From Boothiomyces macroporosus (Eukaryota > Chytridiomycota > Chytridiomycetes > Rhizophydiales > Terramycetaceae), in the NCBI GenBank assembly GCA_027604185.1, contig JADGKB010000114.1, positions 1 through 42,005 on the forward strand: DNA of 42,005 nucleotides, read 5' to 3'. The notes under the pieces are model-generated. The model was given only the letters and a program-made list of their open reading frames with translations. It did no database searches and was not told the origin of the DNA. This document shows positions 1-10,052 of the stretch, piece by piece (the stretch's first letter is position 1; every line of letters starts with the position of its first letter). The position numbers were made by a program, and so were the translations under genes.

Positions 1-7
1 TATTAAA

Positions 8-295
8 TTAAGGATATTGGATTTGGCACAAGTTGGCATCACAAGCAGCGAGCTGCGGTATCTGCTTTCTGAATTCCTCAAAGCAGTTGGACAGGCAGTT
101 GGTGCAGGTGTCAAAGCAGGTGATTCTTTGCTGCTCTTGGTTGCCGTTTGGAAACATTCTGTTGCACTTTGTGGTGCAGTCTGCGAATAGCACCGGCGTT
201 GGAGCAGGTGGATTGGCTGTAGTGACTTGCGGGACAGGATCGGCTGGTTGGGTCTGGGCAGCAGCGAGAGTGAAGAGGATAGAATAGAGTTGCAT
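8..295 (-). CDS. Small secreted cysteine-rich protein
   Basis: A single uninterrupted frame of 95 residues. The N-terminus (MQLYSILFTLAAAQTQ) is a short hydrophobic signal peptide ending in Ala residues. A Pro/Thr-rich linker follows, then a compact domain with eight cysteines: a CxxxC pair, a cluster spaced CxxxCxxCxxxC, and a C-terminal CxxxxC pair, consistent with four disulfides in an extracellular protein. I recognise no family; small secreted Cys-rich proteins in fungus-like organisms include effectors, adhesins and wall proteins, but no function can be assigned. A TATAAAA box lies about 40 nt upstream of the ATG, inside a 50-bp inverted repeat (290-339) whose other arm (429-478) carries a gutted copy of the same gene start. 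Codon 2 (CAA) and the CAA near the stop matter for how that copy arose. Confidence 0.72.
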   Translation of the reverse strand: MQLYSILFTLAAAQTQPADPVPQVTTANPPAPTPVLFADCTTKCNRMFPNGNQEQQRITCFDTCTNCLSNCFEEFRKQIPQLAACDANLCQIQYP

Positions 296-478
296 CTGGT
301 AGTTGATACTCGCTCAAAGATTTGCACTGTTTTATACTCGAGAGACTTCGCCACCAATGTTGAAATTGATGGCAAATCAATGAGGTAATTTCATAGCCAC
401 GAAACATGCCAAGATCGCACTGCCTGCAGAGTATAAAACAGCGCAAATCTTTGAGCGAGTATCAACTACCAGATGCAA
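290..478. repeat. Inverted repeat, 50-bp arms (promoter plus gene start)
   Basis: Positions 290-339 and 429-478 are reverse complements over 50 bp with one mismatch, separated by an 89-nt non-repeated spacer. Each arm holds a TATAAAA box, about 40 nt of leader and ATG CAA, so the block is a symmetrical back-to-back promoter. The left arm drives the secreted Cys-rich gene; the right arm leads into a four-residue remnant. Confidence 0.9.
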
Positions 479-487
479 TGTCCTTAA
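473..487 (+). pseudogene. Gutted inverted copy of the Cys-rich secreted gene
   Basis: Directly after the right arm of the inverted repeat the sequence reads ATG CAA TGT CCT TAA. The intact gene begins ATG CAA and ends CAA TAT CCT TAA. The remnant is what would be left if about 273 nt between the two CAA triplets were deleted, followed by one substitution (TAT to TGT). Seen: promoter and start identity, matching stop context. Inferred: deletion at a 3-nt microhomology. Confidence 0.6.
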
Positions 488-802
488 TATAACTAATTTA
501 ATCTACTATTATAAATATCCAACAACTATCTGGATACTAAGATTTCTTACATAGTGATCCTTTACAAGATTCACGCTTTATTGGATTTATCATGCAACAG
601 TCTGATCTAATAGAGGTATAACTACCATCTTTTAAATTAGAGTTGTTTAAGCGAAATCAAGAATTGTATGCTTGAGAAAATAGTATGATTCTCTATAAAG
701 TATATATTGAGTAGCTCAATAGTTTCTCGAACAACTAGTCAACAATCCAATTTTTGCTATTGTTGATTTACTTTATAAGCACTCCTATTTCCTGGTGATT
801 CA
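488..802. other. Intergenic, nothing recognised
   Basis: AT-rich spacer between the gutted gene copy and the tRNA. I see no convincing reading frame, RNA fold or repeat in it. Confidence 0.5.
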
Positions 803-874
803 GGTTCCGTAGTGAAGAGGTTATCACATCAGACTCTGAATCTGGGATCACGAGTTCGAATCTCGTCGGGACCT
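803..874 (+). tRNA. tRNA-Gln (anticodon CTG)
   Basis: A 72-nt intronless cloverleaf. The acceptor stem GGTTCCG pairs with CGGGACC with one T-G wobble. The anticodon stem TCAGA/TCTGG encloses the loop CTCTGAA with anticodon CTG at 836-838, reading CAG codons. The T arm is ACGAG-TTCGAAT-CTCGT, and the D arm contains the expected AGAGGTTA-type loop. A run of T residues from 876 is a normal RNA polymerase III terminator. CCA is not encoded. Confidence 0.95.
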
Positions 875-1066
875 GCTTTTTTACATTTTTTTGATTGAAA
901 AATAAACTTGAAGCAATTATACAAATGGATTGGCAGTGTAATTATTGCATACTGCCATTTGCCTGCTAGATATAAAGATAAAAACAAACACGCAATTCTG
1001 ATGATATCAAACACACGTTAGTAAAATGGGAATTTAAAGGAAATAATAGCTTAAAATAGTCATTTA

Positions 1067-1258
1067 TTAATTTTTTTGATTTAACCTACTTGAACTTGCG
1101 ACTGGTGATAAAACTCTTTTCTTTCCACTAGAATTTGGCTGGTATTTGCCTGAACAACCTGCAAGAACAATTGGATCGGTGTAGTAATCTTCTGTAGATG
1201 ATCCACAACTGATATTTCTTGGTTCTGCTTTCAATATATATTCTGTTGAAGATGCCAT
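1067..1258 (-). CDS. Small hypothetical protein
   Basis: A 63-codon frame starting MASSTEYILK and ending in a Ser/Lys/Arg-rich tail. No recognised domain, signal peptide or membrane segment. Its stop lies in the string TTAATAAATG, so a poly(A) signal overlaps the stop, the arrangement seen in several certain genes here. It is divergent from COG6 across a 156-nt spacer that contains an ACGCGT hexamer (the MCB-type element in fungi; its role here is a guess). It could be spurious. Confidence 0.4.
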   Translation of the reverse strand: MASSTEYILKAEPRNISCGSSTEDYYTDPIVLAGCSGKYQPNSSGKKRVLSPVASSSRLNQKN

Positions 1259-1414
1259 TCTAAAATTTACAACAAACAAATACGCGTTGTAAAGTCCGCC
1301 ACTTTGGCGTATTCCTTATATTACTAGTTATATATAAATGATGGATTCATAATTAATATAAATTCGCTTGTATGGCGAGTGGCAAATTTCTCCTCTTGCT
1401 TTGGAAATCTCACC

Positions 1415-3358
1415 ATGAGCACAAAGCTGATGAAATCAAATCCCCTCGCTATGAGGCTGGAAGCAGTAAAAAACCTTACAGTGGATAATGATACTCTCGA
1501 AGCCTTAAAAATCACCCCCACTACAAAACCAAGACAGACAGTTGAACATTTGCTAATCCAACAACACGAAATATTCCTCAATTCATTCGAAAAAGTAACT
1601 TCAATTAATGAAAGGTGTTCGTGGAGATGAATGAAATGGAAAAATCAATCAAAGAAATGGACGCTGATTTGTCATTCATTAAATCGACTTTGGAACAAGC
1701 CAAGGAAAAAACCACCAAAGTTGTAGATATCACCAACGAATTAAAGGAGGCTTCGAGCGACACTCTCCTTAAGCAGTCCATAATCAAAGAATTTTTGGAG
1801 ATCTTTACCATAACTAAACGAACAGAGATCAATCAGGAATTTTTTGAGAACCTGAAACGATTGCAACAAATCAATGTTCATTCACAAGCATTACTGATTG
1901 GAAATCAAAACATTGGAATGGAGATACTGACTAATCTCAATACAGTGCAGGAGGAACAATATGAAATGCTATTTAAATGGACACAATTACAATGCCGAAC
2001 ATTAAAGCAAGAACAGCCAGAAATATCAAGCGAATTTACTGAAGCGATGAGAGCATTCAGATTCAGACCAATTTTATTTGATGCATGTATAGATGAAATA
2101 TCGTCAATTAGACAAAGCGCTTTAGTAAGGGCTTTTCAAAATGCACTGTCTGTTGGAACTCAGTATTCAAAGCCGATTGAATATTATGCGCATGATCCTA
2201 CTAGATATGTGGGTGATATTCTTGCCTGGATTCATCAAGCGTGTATTGCCGAATACGAAATGCTTTCCTCAGTCTTTGGTATTGTAGGAAACAGCCAGAG
2301 ACAAGCAGTTGAACTTCCGCAAGTTTTCGAACAAGTCGAAGGATATCAAACCTCACGAGAGCAGGTTTTGTCAGTTTTAGACAAAAATACAGAAGGTTTG
2401 GCACCAATGTTGAATGTAACTGCAATTAATCTTAGAAACGTATTGACGCTATGATAACAGTGTTGCTAGGAAGTATTCAAATATACAAGATTCAAAATAC
2501 AATTCAATTTTACCATCAAACGTTATCCAAAATTCTAGATCCAAAGTCGACTCTTCTTACTTCACTTGAAAGGTAATCTTGACTAATGCAGATCAAGTAA
2601 TAACGCGCTGGTAGTATTCAAGAATAGTTTGGAAACTCAAAAAGGAGATTTAACAAGAACGACAATTGAGCCTTCTGAAAGCTTAGATCCACCACCAACT
2701 GTAAAAGAAACAATGTCGCAAATTAAAGAAATATTTACCAGTCTCGAAATGAATATGGTTTCATCAAACGAAAGTATTCTAGCTGATGTCAAAGAGCAAT
2801 TGCTATATCCTTTAATTACAAACTGTGAATCACCAAATGATTTAACACCATTAGATCAAGCAATTTTCAAAGTCAATATATACCACTACATCAACAATGT
2901 ACTTACTTTATTTGGATTCTGCGAAGAGTTGATCAATGAAATCAATACAAAAACCAGCCATCAAGTGACTCTTCTAGTGCATGAACAAGTAAAATACACT
3001 AATATAGCTGAATACAATGTTGGATAAAAGTGGGCTGTTGGAGCTAATTGTCAAAATGAAAAGCTCTGAAAAGCCATATTCGTTGGTTCCTGAACTTTCG
3101 ACTTCTGTGATAAGTACAAAGTTGGCGAAATTAGACAATTATTTGGTAAATGTGACAATGGACGTCAGCGAGACTCTTTACAGAATCAAATCGCTGGATA
3201 TCGCAAAGGAATGCGTCAAAAAAGGATGCATCCAATTTGTAAAAGAGTATTCGTGGCTAGTAAGCGAAATACTAGATCCAGCAAACAAGTACGAATTCCC
3301 AAACAGTTTAATAAGAAGAAACGTCAAGGAAGTAGAGACTTTATTGTCGTTAGATTAA
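1415..3358 (+). CDS. COG6: Conserved oligomeric Golgi complex subunit 6
   Basis: Exons 1415-1594, 1615-2415, 2436-2572, 2592-2988 and 3008-3358 give 621 residues, close to animal COG6. COG6 is a lobe B subunit of the COG tether that captures retrograde vesicles at the Golgi. Family signatures are clear: an N-terminal NPLAMRLEAV block, a coiled coil around residues 60-110, the CRTLKQE and HDPTRYVGDILAWIHQA blocks, and a C-terminal LVSEILDPANKYEFP block. The four introns are 20, 20, 19 and 19 nt (for example GTAAAATACACTAATATAG at 2989-3007) and each restores a conserved stretch. I chose the ATG at 1415 because it opens the conserved block; no ATG lies further upstream in frame. The stop codon overlaps the stop of the gene on the other strand by two bases. 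Confidence 0.95.
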
Positions 3359-3751
3359 TCAATTTCAATAAACTCTTGAATTTTCTTTATCCTCTGAGTG
3401 GCAAGTTTCAATGTCCTGGTTATCAATATAGCATCGCTTTTTCTCAAAGGATTCTTTGCCTTTAGTTTTTCCTTTAGTTTCTTGTTTTCAATCCTAATCT
3501 CATCTACTGGAGCGTTTCCTATACCCTTATCCACCAGCATCTTCAACTCTACATGCTGATTTAAGTTGCAAGTACCTCTTGAACCAATTCCTTCATTCCT
3601 TCCGGTGTTAGTTTGTCCAAGTTTTGCTGTAGGTAGTATATACGCATCTTTAATCCAAAATTTTCCTTTTTCAGTTCATTAATCAACTGTTGTTAGTTTT
3701 GTGTACTCTTTCCCTTTGATTTTCGCATAAATCAGATTCGTTATCGTTCAT
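3355..3751 (-). CDS. Tiny CM1 (centrosomin motif 1) protein
   Basis: Exons (5' to 3' of the gene) 3707-3751, 3576-3686 and 3355-3555 encode 118 residues. Residues 16-52 match the CM1 motif of Cnn, CDK5RAP2, Mto1 and Pcp1: LINELKKENFGLKMRIYYLQ followed by LDKLTPEGMKELVQE. CM1 binds and activates gamma-tubulin ring complexes, so this protein should recruit or activate microtubule nucleation at a centrosome or basal body. The conserved Phe of the ENF core is present. The tail is Lys-rich helix. Both introns are 20 nt (GTACACAAAACTAACAACAG and GTACTTGCAACTTAAATCAG). Known CM1 proteins are usually long coiled-coil scaffolds; this one cannot be much longer, because the next gene stops 87 nt upstream and COG6 overlaps its stop. 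Confidence 0.85.
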
Positions 3752-3838
3752 TGATGTTGTCTGAGCGTGATCTTGTAAACAAAAAAAGAGTGGGGTTTTA
3801 AAATGATATTTCAATCAGAATAACAATTACACAGTTTA

Positions 3839-4332
3839 TTATGCCCAAGATTCTTCGACTGTTTCCTTGACTCTTTTGTTGTACTCTTTGCGACTGTCTG
3901 AAAACATTCTTGCAGCTTCCGCATTGGCTGGCGAGTTTGGATTCGGATCATGCAACAGCGATTGGATAGAAGTCAAAATGGCTGCAACATCGTATGTTGG
4001 CGACCACCTATTCTGTAGGATATCCAGACATAAATCTCCATTAGCATATACATTAGGACTGGGTTAGCAGGATATTACTGAAACATTCTTGAGATAAATT
4101 TCACATGAGGTGGTTTAGTTGGATATTCTTCATCAAATGTAAGAACCAATTTAAATGTCTATTGTAAGGTACAACTTACGCCATCTTCAAATGGTGTATC
4201 CACTGGCCCAAATATAACCGCATTCCATATAAGAACATTATCCGGACATGGTGCTCCACTTATTCCCTCTGGCGCATCCGTTTGTAACCGCTTAAAGTCT
4301 CTCATAAGTCTTCTTTTTGCTGTTGTTGACAT
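3839..4332 (-). CDS. RAD6: Ubiquitin-conjugating enzyme E2, RAD6/UBC2 type (copy A)
   Basis: Exons 4180-4332, 4079-4158 and 3839-4058 give 150 residues, the usual RAD6 length. It begins [20 protein letters not shown] and keeps the family order, including the [15 protein letters not shown] block with the catalytic cysteine at residue 88, exactly as in yeast Rad6. RAD6 monoubiquitinates PCNA and histone H2B with RAD18- or BRE1-type ligases and acts with UBR ligases. Introns are 21 and 20 nt. The AATAAA signal (3835-3840 on this strand) overlaps the stop. A second, tandem copy lies just upstream. Their last exons and last introns are nearly identical while the first exons differ, pointing to gene conversion. 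Confidence 0.96.
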
Positions 4333-4443
4333 TTTGCTGATCAGTAAATTGAAGGTAAAAAATTGTTGTTTCAAAAAGCGACCAGTAAAGTTTAAATTAT
4401 TTATTTGACTACTAATGGCTGCTATGAATGTAGGCGGATGAAT

Positions 4444-4933
4444 TTACCAAGATTCTTCGACTGTTTCCTTGACTCTTTTGTTGTACTCTTTGCGGCTGTC
4501 TGAAAACATTCTTGCAGCTTCCGCATTGGCTGGCGAGTTTGGATTCGGATCATGCAACAGCGATTGGATAGAAGTCAAGATGGCTGCAACATCGTATGTT
4601 GGTGACCATCTATTCTGTAGGATATCCAGACATAAATCTCCATTAGCATATACATTAGGACTGGGTTAGCAGGATATTACTGAAACATTCTTGAGATAAA
4701 TTTCACTTTAGGCGGTTTGGAAGGATATTCCTCATCAAATGTAAGAATAAGTTTAAACATCTATTTCAGATACTTGTTACCCCGCTTTCGAATGGTGTAT
4801 CAACCGGCCCAAAAATAACCGCATTCCATACTAAGAGGTTATCCGAACTTGGTGCTCCTGTTATTCCTTCTGGTGCATCCGTAAGTAACCGCCTGTAGTC
4901 TCTAATTAATCTTTTCTTTGCTGTGGATGACAT
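4444..4933 (-). CDS. RAD6: Ubiquitin-conjugating enzyme E2, RAD6/UBC2 type (copy B)
   Basis: Exons 4781-4933, 4681-4760 and 4444-4660 give 149 residues beginning [16 protein letters not shown]. The active-site Cys88 and its surrounding block are identical to copy A. The intron positions match copy A; intron 1 differs in sequence (20 versus 21 nt), whereas intron 2 (GTAATATCCTGCTAACCCAG) is identical in both. Exon 1 differs at many codons ([14 protein letters not shown] versus [14 protein letters not shown]) and exon 2 at a few (MFKLIL versus TFKLVL), so both copies look functional and partly diverged. The 36-bp inverted repeat of the possible mobile element starts 38 nt upstream of this ATG, so its promoter region may have been changed by an insertion. 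Confidence 0.95.
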
Positions 4934-4970
4934 TTTATGAGTCAAAAGAAATACTTGCAAGACAGCATAA

Positions 4971-5741
4971 TGGGGGGTTTCAAAGTTGAACAAATTTAAA
5001 AATGTAAAGAAATATGTTATTGTAAAACCCAAAATCATTCACTTCAGTTTTTAACGAATTTAAATGGGGACTGTAATAATGGGTAATCTACCAATGTTAA
5101 TGATGTTATTTGATAGGACATTTAAGCTGCCAAGTGATTGTATTGGATGGTTAAATGGACGATTGGCAAACTTAACCCTAACTCAAGTTAATTACTTTGG
5201 GGGTCAAACAAACCTAACCCCAGTCCAGTTTCACTCTTAGTTTAAGTTCTCCTGATATTCTGTCCATAAAAGAAAAAGACACAGGCTGGGTTACACTTAA
5301 TACATGTAATATGGTTGAAAATTTTAAATTTAATTTATGATGTTTTGTGAAAAGGCTCGCTTCACGTCGACTCAATTTAAAACGTCGACTCAATTTCGTA
5401 AAAAGCGCCGCTTGCTGGGTTCTAAAAACCTTCAGTGTTTATTAGCAAGTTGAAAAATTAATAAGTACCTGATCTGCGCAAGATGTCAAATCCCTGACTT
5501 CTTCTGGATTGAAAACCGATACCAATCGATTCAAAGAACTAGTAATGATCTTTCTGATATAGCGTCTACAATTGCTGTTCCTACCGATAATCCCGGGGGA
5601 AATGTCGCCTGAAGGGTTCTGCCCTCTGCTGCCCTTTGCCCAATCCCAATTATGGGTGGGATTATGGGTGGGATTTAAAGGATACATGTCAGCAATTTTT
5701 TGTTGTACATTTTTAAATTTGTTCAACTTTGAAACCCCCCA
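4971..5741. mobile_element. Possible non-autonomous element with 36-bp terminal inverted repeats
   Basis: Positions 4971-5006 and 5706-5741 are perfect 36-bp inverted copies, each opening TGGGGGGTTTC, enclosing 699 bp. The interior lacks a convincing gene. It has a doubled ACGTCGACTCAATTT motif near 5363-5396, a doubled ATTATGGGTGGG motif near 5648-5672, and a single telomere-like CCCTAA patch near 5175. Such a layout fits a MITE-like DNA transposon remnant. I found no clear target-site duplication, so an ordinary inverted duplication is possible. A 94-codon minus-strand frame at 5442-5726 overlaps one repeat and resembles nothing I know. Confidence 0.5.
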
Positions 5742-5824
5742 ATGTACACGGAATAAAATGTTTGATATTAATTTTGGATTATCGATTTAACTATTCTGCT
5801 ATTTCATCAGATTGAACGAATGTT

Positions 5825-8800
5825 TTATTGGTTTTTGCCTTCATATTTTTCTTTAGCAACTTGCCTTAGGGTAGCGGCATTGGTAGGACCAGTGGCATCG
5901 GCAAGTTGAGAAAAGAGAGTATTTGGATTTGAGAGCAAGATATGAGGGGAGTCATACTCTTTCTTTACTCCATTCTCCAATACCAAAACCCGATCAAAAT
6001 CTGCGATTGTATTTAATCTGTGCGCAATAGATAAAACTGTAGTATCCTTGAAATGCGTTTTGATGGACAGTTGAATCAGCTTGTCAGCTTCCGCATCGAC
6101 TGACGCAGTTGCCTCGTCCATAATGAGAATTCTTGGTTTGAGCAAGATGGCTCTGCCCAAACAAATCAATTGACGCTGTCCGACTGATAGATTTTCTCCG
6201 TTTTCAGCGACAGCACTGTCCAGCTTGTCTGAAAGAGAAGATACATACTCCTTCAATCCAATCATTTCCAGCACTTTCCAAATGTCGTCATCTTGGTACA
6301 GCGATTCGACATCCAAGTTGTCTCGGATAGTTCCAGTGAACAGCACAGGCTCCTGCGGAATGATTTGGATGCTCTTTCTCAGCGCTTCTAGTCCAATGGT
6401 CGAGATGTCCACACCATCAATAGAAATCGTCCCTTCAGACAGCTCCACAATCCTAAACAGCGCCGTCATCAAACTGGACTTTCCTGACCCAGTTCTTCCG
6501 ATTATACCAATGTTTTCACCAGGCTTGACCTCAAACGAGATGTTCCTGAGCACTGGTAGATCTGGACGAGACGGATACGCCATGGTGATATTATTGACTG
6601 AAATCGCACCCACTGTTGGCCAATTGGCAGCATCAGGATCGTGGTCAGTCTTGAAAGCAGCTTCTTTTGGCAATTTGTCACAGTAGTAGGAAAGTCTTTC
6701 CACTGAGTTGAATTCATTTTCCAGTTGAGACGAGGACATCAAAAGCAAACTAAGTAGCGATGTATAGCCAATTGCATACGTTAACGCAAGACCAATCAGT
6801 GAAGGGTCAATTGAACCAGAGCTTCCCAATAAACAAAGTAGCAATGTTATAGTGCAAGTAAGTGCTTCCAAACGTAGACCAACCCATGTTGCAGCAAAAA
6901 GTCGAAGATATGTGGGCATGTTGCTAGTATTCATTAATTTCCTTTCACGCGTGACAAACTGCTTTTCAACACCAAATGCTTTCACAGTCGCTAACCCAGC
7001 TAGTGTTTCACTAACATGAGCATAAAGCGGAGATCTGTTTGTAGATTCGAATCGTTTAAATTCCCTATTTGATCTTTGATAGTAAACAATTATCAAGAAA
7101 AAGATCACCATTAGTGGACCAATTAATGCTGAAATTAGGTTATAGACTTACCAAGCAGTTTAACTTCGACGTATACCATAAAAATGGCATTGGCAACCAA
7201 TCCAGCCGTAGAAATGGTACACAAGAACAAAATAATCCAGATTTGCTGATCCACACTTTCAATATCTTTTGACATTCTGTTGAGAATACGACCAATCGGT
7301 TGGGAATCAAAGTAGCCCATTGGTGCTGTAAGTAGACTTCCAAGTGCCTTCTTGTGATAGAATTTAGATGCTTTAAACCCACCAGTCAAGAAGGTAGTGG
7401 TAAGCAACAACGCACATAAAAACTGACCAAGACCTAACAGGCCATAGACTCTCATATAAGTAGCTTTGCTAAAATCGTACTTTGGAGGGTAACTAGTCCA
7501 CCACGATAGCCAAAGATTATTAAACACTTGAACCCCTGCATTGATAGAAGCGCAAATGAAAATGCCCAAAAGATAAGGATACCCTCCACATTGACTAATG
7601 TAATGCCAATAAACTTGGAAAGAAACTGAGCCGATTTCTTGATCTTCTTGTACAATGATTCCACCTTTTTCACCAGTGTTATCATTTTTGTCTTCCAAAG
7701 TCTCTTTTTTTGTTGCAAGTTCACTATCTTGTTCATCTACCGAATAGTGTTTCATCATTTCATACATATTTCCTTTTGCTTCCATCAACTCTTTAAAAGT
7801 GCCCTGTTCGACAATTGTGCCTTTATCAAGAGTGATAATATAGTCCAATTCAGGCAAGAAATGAAGCTGATGAGTGACTAAAATAACGGTCTTGTCCTTC
7901 AAGTATCCTTTAATTGCATCAGTGAATACCTTTCTGCCGACCTGAGCATCCAAAGCCGAGATGGGATCATCGAGGATTACAATGTCGCTATTTTGATACA
8001 TTGCTCTAGCCATTGAAACTCTTGCCTTTTGTCCACCAGACAAATTAACTCCTTTTTCTCCGATTTCAGTTTTTACGCCTGCTGGTAACTGCTGCATATC
8101 CACATCCAATCCGGTAGCTTCCAACACAGTTTTCAGTCTCTCTTGATCCAAGTTATTGTTGAAAACAATATTTCCTTGAACTGTGTCTGTAAGAATCCAT
8201 GGCTGTTGAGAGCAGTATGCCAATCTACCGCCAATATTGAGTGTCCCAGATACTTTTGGCATTTCGCCGATTATTGCAGATAATAAAGAGGATTTGCCAG
8301 ATCCCACAGGACCAATTATTCCAATTTTTGCACCTTTTTTGACTGAAATATCAATATTTTCCAGTGCAAAGGCATCAGAGGTTTCAACGGGCTCTTTCAG
8401 CTCAACTAAATCTTTTTCAGGGTTTACTTCAACAATTACAGGTTTCTTGGCTTCTTTTTGCTCCTGGTTCACTTTTTCCCATTTGAAGCATCCATCTTTG
8501 ATTTCCAAGTGGTTATCCTTCAATTCTTTGATTGTATGTTGAATGTTTTCCAATTCATCAGCTTCTTCTGCACCCAAAAATTCAACAATACGGTTGTAAG
8601 ACACATAGGCAACGACAACGGCAGTTATGGACTGTGGGATGACAAGAATCAACTGAAACAGATTGCTAAACAAAGTGAGAGAAGGAAAGATGCGGTCAGG
8701 AGAAATATCCCCGTATACCGCAGAGTACACCAAGAATGCACCAATTGGCTATAATTAAGTAATGTTACCATAGAAATCGGAGCAATCTGAATCATACCAA

Positions 8801-9769
8801 CAAAATAGACTTGGAGAAAATAATACTTTTTCAAAACAGCAACTTGTTCATCACGAATTTTAGAAATACGATCCATAAAGAACTTTTCCAAAGCCCTAAA
8901 CTTGATAATCTTGATTCCATAGAGCATTTCTCGGAGTGCTTTTAAACGGCGATCACCAATTGACAGAAACCCTTTTTGGTATGTAACCAAAAACCCAATT
9001 GCAGCAATTTGAAGTATCAAGATTGCAAATAAGCAACCTGCACCTCCCCACACAGCATAGTATAGCTTTTGGCCAAGTAAGATAACTGAAACAACTACAT
9101 TTACGGGTGAAACAATGAATGCAGCCATTTGTACAAAAGAAGCACTTATCTTTTCCACATCAACATTAATCAAGTTCAAAATCTGCCCTTGAGTGTATTT
9201 TCTAGAACTTGCTTGAGATAATCTCAATGATTTTTCATAAACAGCACCAATAAGGATGGTTTTCACGTCCACTTGAAGAGAATTGAACAGCTGGATCGAA
9301 GTCTTTTCAAAAACAGTTCTTCCTAGCTGTAGACCAGCGAGAATAAACGACAGCGCTATGCCAGAGTCAAAGTAGAGTAATGATCTTGGATACAGTGGTG
9401 TCAGATACAACAGAATTTGTTTCATAAATGTAGGAATAGTTAATACGCATGCCACTGATAATCCCTGCAATAGCAAACCAAAAAAGAATCGAATGTAATA
9501 TTGCTTGACAAAAATACTTGAAATGGTGTTTTTGATTTTGGCGTTTGGATCACCCTTTAATTTTTTGAAATCGTGCCAGTACGGATCCAGCAATCCAGCC
9601 AGGTAAGTCGCTTGATTAGAGTCTGGCAAGTCATACAAATCCTGATTGAGTGTTTGATTACCTCTTGCTGGAGTGGTTTCCTAGCACCAGAGAACATGAG
9701 CGGAGTAATCCACTCTATCGTTAGGAAATTGAGTGGGTTAATTTTCACTTGCTTTCGCTTGAAATCCAT
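5825..9769 (-). CDS. ABC transporter, ABCC (MRP) subfamily
   Basis: Exons 9662-9769, 8769-9641, 7152-8748 and 5825-7128 (introns 20, 20 and 23 nt) give 1293 residues: a full transporter TMD1-NBD1-TMD2-NBD2 without the extra TMD0. NBD1 has Walker A GPVGSGKSSLL near residue 473, signature LSGGQKAR and Walker B VILDDPISALD. NBD2 has Walker A GRTGSGKSSLM near 1070, signature LSVGQRQ near 1173 and Walker B ILIMDEATASVD. NBD1 has Asp-Pro in place of the catalytic Glu (DDP rather than DEA), the degenerate site typical of ABCC proteins; NBD2 keeps the Glu. ABCC pumps export glutathione conjugates and organic anions or sequester them in the vacuole; the substrate cannot be told. AATAAA overlaps the stop codon. 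Confidence 0.95.
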
Positions 9770-10052
9770 GATTATCTTTTACACGGGCTAGTTTTATATT
9801 GAGGCTTCGTTCGGGCCGAATGTATAAATTTGGCAGGGGAAAAATTAAAGAGTTTCAGCCAATAATGGCAATGATAAAAGATTACAGGAAACGAAAAACA
9901 GATGGAAACGAAAACTGGTAGATCAACCACAGTACAAAACATATTCCAAACCAATCTTGAACTTTTCCATTTCATGAATATTATCATCAAAGTGGGCCGG
10001 TTTTTCCATTGCCAAGACTAGATCCACAAGGGAATATACGCAAGGTACAAAA

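Noticed and set aside
829..1014. Minus-strand frame ending in a GPDEIRTRDPRFRV-like string
   Set aside because: That end is the antisense translation of the tRNA-Gln T arm and acceptor, a common artefact; the rest has no coding character.
3867..4669. Two identical 66-codon plus-strand frames
   Set aside because: They are antisense shadows of the nearly identical last exons of the two RAD6 genes.
5170..5215. Telomere-like CCCTAA patches
   Set aside because: Only one or two degenerate units are present inside the inverted-repeat segment; there is no tandem array.
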